Assembly (NCBI GenBank): GCA_007026445.1
Contig: VDMD01000001.1
Coordinates: 2,728,001 to 2,792,000 of the forward strand
DNA length: 64,000 nt
Reading direction: 5' to 3'
Source of the DNA: Schizophyllum amplum
Lineage: Eukaryota > Basidiomycota > Agaricomycetes > Agaricales > Schizophyllaceae
This document shows, one piece after another, positions 55,851-64,000 of the stretch (positions are counted from its first letter, which is position 1; each line of letters opens with the position of its first letter). The position numbers were made by a program, and so were the translations under genes. The notes beneath the pieces are model-generated. The model saw only the letters and a list, made by a program, of their open reading frames with translations. It had not been told where the DNA came from and did not search any database.

Positions 55851-57191
55851 ATGCCTATCCGATCCACAGACGCGATCTTCATTGGCGCGTTTCTGTCAAC
55901 GCTGCTCTATGGTGCGTTATAGAACCCGTGCTCACTTTAACGTCGACCTCACGATATACAGGCGCCTATCTTGCTGTCGCATGGGAGTGCACCCTTGTTC
56001 TCCGAAGACGACGGAAACAGCGTGCCGTGCACAAATTTCTAGCCGCAACGCACATCACGCTGTTTGTCCTCGTCACCGTCGTACGTACTGCAAACCTCCA
56101 GTGGCATAGGAGTCCATGTGAACGTCTCATCAGCGATGCGTCACCGTCATGACCCGCGCGTTGGTTGGATTGCGCTTCCACACGAGTCCTGACGGTAGCG
56201 TCGACACGGGCGCTCTCAGCTCATGGGAGTCCTTATTGGCCAACGTCGCTTGGCTGCTTGCCATCCTCATATCAGATGGCTTCCTCGTAAGTCGCGCAAA
56301 TCGAGCATATCGCGTGGCAGTCCCCGCTAAGACGCTTCAGATATACCGGGTGTATGTGGTGTGGCGTGGTATGAAGCTTGTGATGATCCCACCAATTATT
56401 GGCTGGATCGCGGTTGTCGGTAAGTAGGATCATGCTCCCCCACCTATCTCCCACCGAACTGACTGATTTCCCTCCGTTTCAGGCAGTGGGGTATACTTGA
56501 TGTACTGTCTTTCGACATACGGTCCCGGTGCAGTCACATTCGAGGGTCCTCTTACGAAGACGAATACGGCTTTCTGCGCCTTCACATTGTATACGAATCT
56601 CGTATCGTCATGTGCGTGCATTGTTCGTCGTCAAGTCGATTGCTACTGACCACAATTCCCGCAGGCCTCATCGCGTACCGCATTTGGTCAGTACGACGCG
56701 ACGTTCAGTTCCTTACTGCCAACTTCACGCGCGACGCGGTAAACAGCCTCGTCACTATCCTTCTCGAGTCTGCCCTGTTCTACACCGCACTTCTCGCGTT
56801 ACATATCATCTTCCTCGCCATGGGCTCGCTCCTCATGTACGTATGCACCGACATGGAGGCGCCGACTATAGGCCTTGTGGTGCGTATCCCGTGAACCCAG
56901 GTCATTTATTTCCTACTAACATTGTATATGCAGTTTTCCTCTATCATCATCCGGGTTTCAGAAGGCACAGCGCACGGGAACACGAGCTCGGGCGGCCCAA
57001 CGAGCGGTGACGCCTCCGGTTCGCGCGGGCGCACTTGGACGTCGGGTGCGCGGACAGGTGCGAACGGTGTACAGACCATCGACGTAGCAATCAAGCTTGA
57101 GACCGTCACGCACCACGACGACGCAACGGGCGGCGACATCGAAGAGGCGTCGATCGCTAGAGACAGCGACAAGCGGAAGCAGGACTGGTAA
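55851..57191 (+). CDS. Seven-helix fungal membrane protein (orphan family), second copy
   Basis: The ATG at 55851 starts MPIRSTDAIFIGAFLSTLLYG, a first helix, then a 50 nt intron and AYLAVAWECTLVL. After one junction I could not settle (about 56100-56170), the exons continue with LANVAWLLAILISDGFL, a 54 nt intron (56287-56340), IYRVYVVW, introns at 56420-56482, 56612-56664 and 56880-56933, and helices GLIAYRIWSV, ALFYTALLALHIIFLAMG. The Ser/Gly/Thr-rich cytoplasmic tail ends at 57191. The helix order and the IYR.YVVW motif are typical of a basidiomycete seven-helix family of unknown function, sometimes compared with fungal GPCR-like proteins. A sensory role is speculation. Confidence 0.75.
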
Positions 57192-57465
57192 AATTCAGTG
57201 GGTACGGAGGCGAGCAATATACCTGGCCGATGCTTTCTTCTTGGGGTCTACGTATCGGTATCAGCGGTCTCTGGGCTGTATGGACGATTGAATGTTGGAT
57301 GGTTGTTTTTTTCGAATCATGCATAACAATACTCAAAGTTTGTACACAAGGATAACATCATAGGCATGGATTGCGCACTGCCAATATTATGGCAAGGAAT
57401 TTATGAAGTGGACTAAGTAGATGAATCCGGGAAGCCTGAGCATGAACCTCTCAATCATGACCAGA

Positions 57466-58712
57466 TCATGACCCATCTTGTTGTTCGTTATCGTCTAGAG
57501 TCTGAGGTGGAATAGTATAGTATGTGGTCAGCTGTACTAGCGCACTAGACGCTGGAGCTGTCGCTTCGGGTACCGTCTGCATGTTGAGAATGAGTCGACA
57601 GCCCTTGAGAGCATGTTGTTTTAGCACGGGCGAAGCAAGACTCATGAAGCGGAACTCACAGCGCAAGATATACTCGTCAATAGCCACGGGTACGCCGCAG
57701 CGGTGGCGAAGAAGTGCATCACGGGGTATACGGTCATACAGGCGCAGAATACGACAAAGACGCCAAAAACAAGCAGACCATCGCGTACAATGAGCTGAAC
57801 AAGGGGCGTCGTTCGCCATTCACGCCTGTACGACAGCATCATGAACGTGAGGATGAGAACTTGCGTAATGAAGGAAGAGACTCTGTAACGGGCGCCCTGT
57901 GAGTTGCTGAAATAATGTAGAAATGCGAGTGGACGCACCCGAAGTAAGAAAGGGCAGGCGACGAATAGCGCACGAAGTACGCTCTTGTGATCTGATCAAA
58001 GGAAGGGACGTTGACCGCAACGCCCACGACGACAACGATTGTGTCTAATAGGAGGACGAGAAGAAACAGGAGTAAGACCCGTGTCCTCCGATGGTACATT
58101 CCGTAAACTGTCAAGCCAGGCGATTAGCACGATGTGGTCAGCATGCGCTCAATAGTGGCAATGCGGACCTCTTGCCATCATAAGGGCCTCCACGCTCAGC
58201 ATGCAGACGTGTGCCATGATAGGCTGGACAATATACCATGCCCGTAACGTGGATTCGTGAAGATCGTAGTTGTATAATGTTGAAAGGTTGAGTCCCCGAT
58301 CGCAACTGGGATTGGTGTGAGGGGGAAAGGCATGCGGCGCCTAAGCAGAAATGCACGCACATCAGCACTGCAAGCGTAAAATATCGCATGAAGATGAACA
58401 TCCATTTGAGCCACGCCGTATTAGGCCGCCTAGAAGGGTCATAGTCATTTCGAGGGCGCTGATCCCAAGACAAACGGCAACGTACGACCAGATGTGCTTC
58501 ACCTCCTGGTCCAGTGTGATGAGCATCTCCCTACAGCCAATTAGTGAACCCATATGTTCGGCTTCACTGACACCCACCATATGAGAATCGTCAGTGCAGC
58601 AGCTAATAATGTTGCGTGTCAGAATAAGCCCGCGATTGAAGGGCTGGACATCACCTCCGGCACAGTTGATGTCGACCGCGAGCCGCTCCGTTACGCCCTC
58701 CGCGACTATCAT
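57466..58712 (-). CDS. DUF6533 seven-helix membrane protein
   Basis: The minus-strand reading gives the DUF6533 signature across introns: AALTILIWEMLITLDQEVKHIW, then RRPNTAWLKWMFIFMRYFTLAVLM. Later exons have DTIVVVVGVAVNVPSFDQ, VSSFITQVLILTFMMLSYRREW, LVQLIVRDGLLVFGVFVVFC and SLASPVLKQHALKGCRLILNMQTV before a short polar tail. DUF6533 is a fungal N-terminal domain of integral membrane proteins with no assigned function. The start is uncertain: ATG 58712 with an intron ending before CTGCTGCACTG is one in-phase option. Not every internal splice was solved. It is convergent with the seven-helix gene ending at 57191. Confidence 0.75.
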
Positions 58713-59649
58713 TTTCCAATTTCCGAGACAGGCAAATCAGACAGAGTCGCGAGACATCTGGAGAAGAGGGAGAGCTCAGGGCATGGTAAAGATGACGGAG
58801 AAAGCGGCGGCGAGCTATATAGTCCCAGACGCGACGTGGTGACCCCGGGCGGCAAGTGAGAGCATCACAGGGCATCACGACTGTCAACGAAATCTAACTG
58901 AATTAGGCAGCTTCTTCGCACGCAACAGAGGCACCGACCCTGCAGCCTGGCGCGAAAGAACAATTGCGAGGAGGTGATACAGGACAAAGCATGAGAAGAT
59001 CACCTACTTAGCTCCCTGACATACAATGTACGGCCTTCGATGTGTTGGAGAAGTTCGAGTTACTTAGACGGCATGGTCCACTGCACGCACGGCGAAACCT
59101 GAATACGATATCGATGCCCTGGCGAGGTCAACGCCAAGTCTGCGCCGCTCTGGATAAACGGCAAGAGGGTCTGCGCATGACCATGAGCCAGGACGGTGGA
59201 ATAGCCTAGCGGGCCCAGCGAGGAGACCTCGGGGCAGCGGCCTGGGACACGCCTAGTGGTGGCTCGGAGCAGCAGGAATGTGTGTATACGCGTGTGTCTA
59301 AGCGGTAATGTAGGCGTCGGACCCGGGACTCCGTCCCGGGTACCCGGTTCCAACGGACCGTGGTTTCGAGCACTCAATCGTACCCCAGTCCCTCTTTCGT
59401 GGGGAAAGCTTTCAGCGGAAGGTGTCCGAAGACATGCAAGGCTTTAGCGCTCATTTTTCAAGCATGTATGTAGCCTGTATCCGGCGTGCATCAGCTTCCT
59501 TTCCAACATATTTGATGCGCTTGCTTTACGCACAAGGTACACTTTGAGTTCCATAGATCAAAGGCAAACATAGAAAGCCTCGCGGGAGGAGATTTGACTA
59601 ATAGATGGGGTGTACTTATCGGGAGAGGCGGACCTGGCGGCTGCAGACG
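58713..59649. other. Intergenic spacer with one strong hairpin
   Basis: No supported gene. At 59321-59341 the sequence ACCCGGGA.CTCCG.TCCCGGGT forms an 8 bp perfect stem with a 5-base loop. A tRNA was considered and not found. Confidence 0.4.
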
Positions 59650-60265
59650 TCAATTCAGTGACCGTAAGTTGAGGCCTGGGTGTGAGGACAACACATACCG
59701 GAGCGAAACACGGCGCGCAATACTCTCTTGCTCCAAGAAAGGGGCCAGACGCTGCGATTGCTTGAGCAAAGTCATCAGGACAGGCAGTATAGAGAAATTC
59801 ACGAGGTCGTACGCCGGCGGGTCGCTCGCTCCATCGTAGGCCGGAGGCGGCAGCGGAGAATCCATCGGTGTCAACTCACTGATCACTACATCGTAGCTCG
59901 ACGGCTGCCGTTCATACATCGGGCGGTCGCGACCACTTCGCAAGAATGCCGGACTGGGCAACTGGATAGACGGCCCACCATCTTCGATAGTATTCGAGGT
60001 TTCTACAGTGGCCACGCGCCGGCGTCGGCGCACGAAGATGGCTGCGAGGAAGTAGCACAGCAGACCGAAACCACAGGCTGGTAACAGTTGTCAGCTCCCG
60101 CAATCAAAGACCGCGGAAAGCTCACCCACCGACAACTATGCCTGCTATGGCGCCGTTTGAGAGTCGAGCCTGGTCGACGCTGCCGTAGGGCTGAGCACTT
60201 GCGACGCTTGGATAGCCGAGATATGCGAAAAAGACGGCCGTATGCAAGTGTGCGCTCAGAACCAT
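59650..60265 (-). CDS. Small single-pass membrane protein with Pro-rich tail
   Basis: The ATG at 60265 opens with a signal-peptide-like stretch (LHTAVFFAYLGYPSVASAQP). NGAIAGIVV follows, joined across an intron to ACGFGLLCYFLAAIFVRRRRR, giving one transmembrane helix with a basic stop-transfer sequence. The cytoplasmic tail has acidic and Pro-rich parts (MDSPLPPPAYDGASDPPAYDLV) with PPAY motifs, which in fungi can bind the WW domains of Rsp5-type ubiquitin ligases or their arrestin adaptors. This layout is common in basidiomycete cell-surface proteins of unknown function. The extreme C-terminus after LVNFS may instead be intronic, so the stop at 59650 is uncertain. Confidence 0.6.
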
Positions 60266-60634
60266 GACTGAGCAAGGGGGAAAGGACATGAACTTCGAGC
60301 CAGCTCTGCGGTCAGATAAGCTGCAAGGCTTACGAGACGAAGGTCATGAACAAGTCATCGCAGTCGGCCAAGATGACGTCGAGCAGCTGCAGGACATGCT
60401 TCTGGGTGTGCTTTCTGAAAGCTGTGAGTACGCCGAAGCCATATTCCGCAGCGATATATCCGTCGCGAAGCCGCGAAGACCTTCGGCTCGCTAACTTGGG
60501 CCACGGCAAGTTTTGAGGGCGGGTATCGCACAATCGACAGCGCACAGAGATGTTGCACGATAATATTACAAGATGAGAGCGAAGATGGATACAGCAAGTC
60601 GAACCGAAGCGAGACCGTTCTTGCGCGGCAGCGT

Positions 60635-61273
60635 CTATCGCCTGATACCGCGCGGCGTCGGCGCGACCCCACGACCACGGCGAGCTGGGAAGACGCGTCA
60701 GCACACACCCCATTCCATGCACATGCACGAGACTCACCATTGGCTGGAAACACACGCGCGATGGGTCAGCATTCGCATACTCGATCGAGCAAAACAAGCA
60801 CGCACCCCGCATGATCGTCGCGCGGCCTCTCGCCGTCCCAATACCCCTCCCCTTCATCGCATTCGGGCCCACGCGCTTGAACCTGCGGGATGTCAGCGCG
60901 CAATCGCGAAGGGGATCCTATGATGACGCACATCGGCGCATTCTGCAGCATATCGGGCACGATGAAAAAGCGGACCATGCTCCCGCGGATGTACACCTGG
61001 TCGAGCTGCGACACGCGCCCGTCGCGTCCAGTGACGGTGATCTCCTTCAACGAGATGTTTAAGTTGTCCTCCGCTGCAAGTTCATGTATGAGCATTGTGA
61101 TGCACGCAAGCCATCGGCGCGGGGGGACAAGCGATCGCGCGTCGATGGATGGACGCATACGCACCCTCTGCCAGCTTTCCGCGGTAGAGCTGGCCGGTCT
61201 TCAGCTCGACGGTGATGATGTGGCCGAGGGATTCATGTAGAAGCTTTACGGGTACGCCGAGACCGGACGACAT
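60635..61273 (-). CDS. SMD3: Small nuclear ribonucleoprotein SmD3
   Basis: Five exons (61273-61165, 61073-60932, 60882-60806, 60743-60738, 60684-60635) encode 127 residues, the usual length for SmD3. Sm motif 1 is [19 protein letters not shown] and Sm motif 2 is [18 protein letters not shown]. The C-terminus has [23 protein letters not shown] and a final basic stretch, as in other SmD3 tails. SmD3 is one of seven Sm proteins that ring the U1, U2, U4 and U5 snRNAs of the spliceosome. Exon 4 is only six bases (CCAATG); with it, all phases fit and the Arg-Gly tail reads through to TAG at 60635. Confidence 0.94.
60738..60743 (-). other. Six-nucleotide microexon of SMD3
   Basis: CCAATG on the minus strand is flanked by GTTTCCAG before and GTGAGTC after, both strong splice sites. 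It supplies the end of an Ala codon, an Asn codon and one base of the next Ala codon. Skipping it would delete two residues without shifting the frame. Confidence 0.8.
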
Positions 61274-61667
61274 TGTTTTCGCGAATAAGGACGGGGAAAG
61301 AAGAAAGGCGCCTCGACACAACACAGACAAATATGACCCCCCCTTTGGCTCGTCGCCGGGGTTTGCCGCCGCACGGCCAGTCAGGCTCTTTTGGCCTCTG
61401 CCCATCCTGGGTTCCTATGCCCTTTTCCACTTACTCTCAATGGAATTTCAAGGCAAGCCGCTCCTTCGTTTATGTACTCAGAGCGTAGTAGAGCTGAGAC
61501 GAGCTGCACAGCTCATTCACAAGTTCTGGCAGCCTGAGTCGAGCTTTTGTGGCCAAAGGCTGCCGGCCTGGAACCAAAACGGTGGAGAAAACAATGTAGA
61601 TAGAGACATCGATAGAAGTACACATTTCTGATACAAGACTGCCCTGACGAGAGCTCGAATGTGCTCT

Positions 61668-63233
<1,566 letters not shown>

Positions 63234-63290
63234 GATGGGAGATGGAAAGATGAAGAGGGAATGAAGATTCTGGGCCAAGGGACGCTGCCC

Positions 63291-63298
63291 TTATAAGG
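63291..63298 (-). promoter_or_regulatory. TATA-like box of the YqjM-type gene
   Basis: The palindromic CCTTATAAGG (63289-63298) lies about 56 bases before the ATG at 63233 on the minus strand. The remaining bases to 64000 contain no supported gene. Confidence 0.5.
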
Positions 63299-64000
63299 CG
63301 CCGCCCGTGAGCGCCGTGCTCATCGATTGAGAGAGAAGGTGAGCATCATTGACGTGGGTAGGTGGCGGCAGTGCGGCTATCTGCTTCATTAGACAGAGGG
63401 TTGACGCCAAACGGTCTCGCGACGGGGCTCTGGGTGGCGGCCTTGAGCGGGCTCGCGTTCCGTTCTTGATTGGGCGATCGCCGTATCGTGTGGCCGGTGA
63501 CATGTGACAGTTCATGTGCGTGACAGATGTTCTCCAAATGTTCTCAGTGCCATGTTCCTCGAAGGTGGCCCTCGATTGCCAATGTGAACAGCTAAATGTA
63601 TGGCCGCAGATCATACATGATAGGCTGTTGCTGTGGGCAACAGACTGGCTAAATTACTGTCACGGTAATTTTGGCTGGATCTTGCCTTAACCTTGCCACC
63701 CTTGAAGCTTTGAACCCTTCGCCCTCTCAAGTACCTTGAGACTTATCGTTTATCTTCGACGTGCTCTGTACAGATGTATTGGATAGGGTATGTTCTCAAG
63801 GTGCACAAGATGCGCTCGCGGCTGCACAGTGGCCAACTCAGCCGGGGGATCGACATTCCACACGTGACGCTGACATCTCGGAAGTTCAACTTCAGGTCTC
63901 TCGCACGTCCTCTCGAGTCCTCCTCAACGAACGCAACTGAAGGGAGTGCCAATCCGGATCCGAGAGCAAGTATTTATACGAGACAAACCATGAATCGCAA

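Noticed and set aside
59321..59341. Possible tRNA or terminator at a GC-rich hairpin
   Set aside because: The hairpin is real, but there is no D-arm, anticodon arm or GGTTCGA box of a tRNA, and intrinsic terminators are not used for fungal mRNA genes.

Overview
The window is nuclear DNA of a basidiomycete, most likely an agaricomycete. The evidence is the gene structure (many 45-65 nt GT-AG introns, very small exons, close spacing on both strands) and the gene content (DUF6533 and related seven-helix membrane proteins, tandem BCS1-like ATPases, tyrosine-recombinase retrotransposons). No rRNA, tRNA or CRISPR array was seen. All exon coordinates were worked out by hand from splice consensus, reading phase and family conservation. 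There is no transcript evidence behind them.

Bases 1 to about 18,000 are transposon territory. The first 3 kb holds old, diverged repeats with no credible gene. From about 3,000 to at least 17,250 lies one retrotransposon of the tyrosine-recombinase class (Ngaro/DIRS-like). It has a gag-like ORF (3300-5120), a reverse transcriptase/RNase H ORF, and a tyrosine recombinase ORF ending at 17247. Three younger insertions have broken it. Two are 1572 bp hAT-type non-autonomous elements that appear identical (5381-6952 and 15445-17016), each with its own 8 bp target duplication. The third is a complete Ty1/copia element (7618-12592) with identical 177 bp LTRs, a 5 bp target duplication and an uninterrupted 1534-codon polyprotein. 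It lies inside a minisatellite, within what looks like an intron of the RT gene. The 3' end of the host element carries a dense run of small hairpins.

From 18.2 kb on the region is ordinary gene-dense chromosome. In order it holds: a BCS1-like AAA ATPase (+); EMG1/NEP1 rRNA methyltransferase (-); an F-box-like protein (-); a C2H2 zinc-finger protein (+); a seven-helix membrane protein (-); an EMI1/DUF3128 twin-cysteine protein (-); a second BCS1-like ATPase (+); VPS8 of the CORVET complex (+); a delta-12 type fatty acid desaturase (+); a four-helix membrane protein with a Pro-rich tail (+); an Old Yellow Enzyme (-); a spacer with MITE-like inverted repeats; a CLC chloride transporter (+); an unknown Ser/Pro-rich protein (+); an HDA1-type class II histone deacetylase with Arb2 domain (-); two further seven-helix proteins (+ and -); a small single-pass membrane protein (-); SmD3 (-); and a second, YqjM-type Old Yellow Enzyme (-). 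These are mostly unrelated housekeeping and accessory genes. I see no biosynthetic cluster.

The most interesting observations are: the nested and apparently recent transposon stack; a copia primer-binding site matching the initiator-tRNA anticodon arm, with the polyprotein ATG inside it; extremely small exons (5 nt in the desaturase, 6 nt in SmD3, and 14 nt in HDA1 carrying the metal-binding Asp/His); the hairpin array at the recombinase-element end; and an Old Yellow Enzyme with Thr in place of the usual Asn/His.
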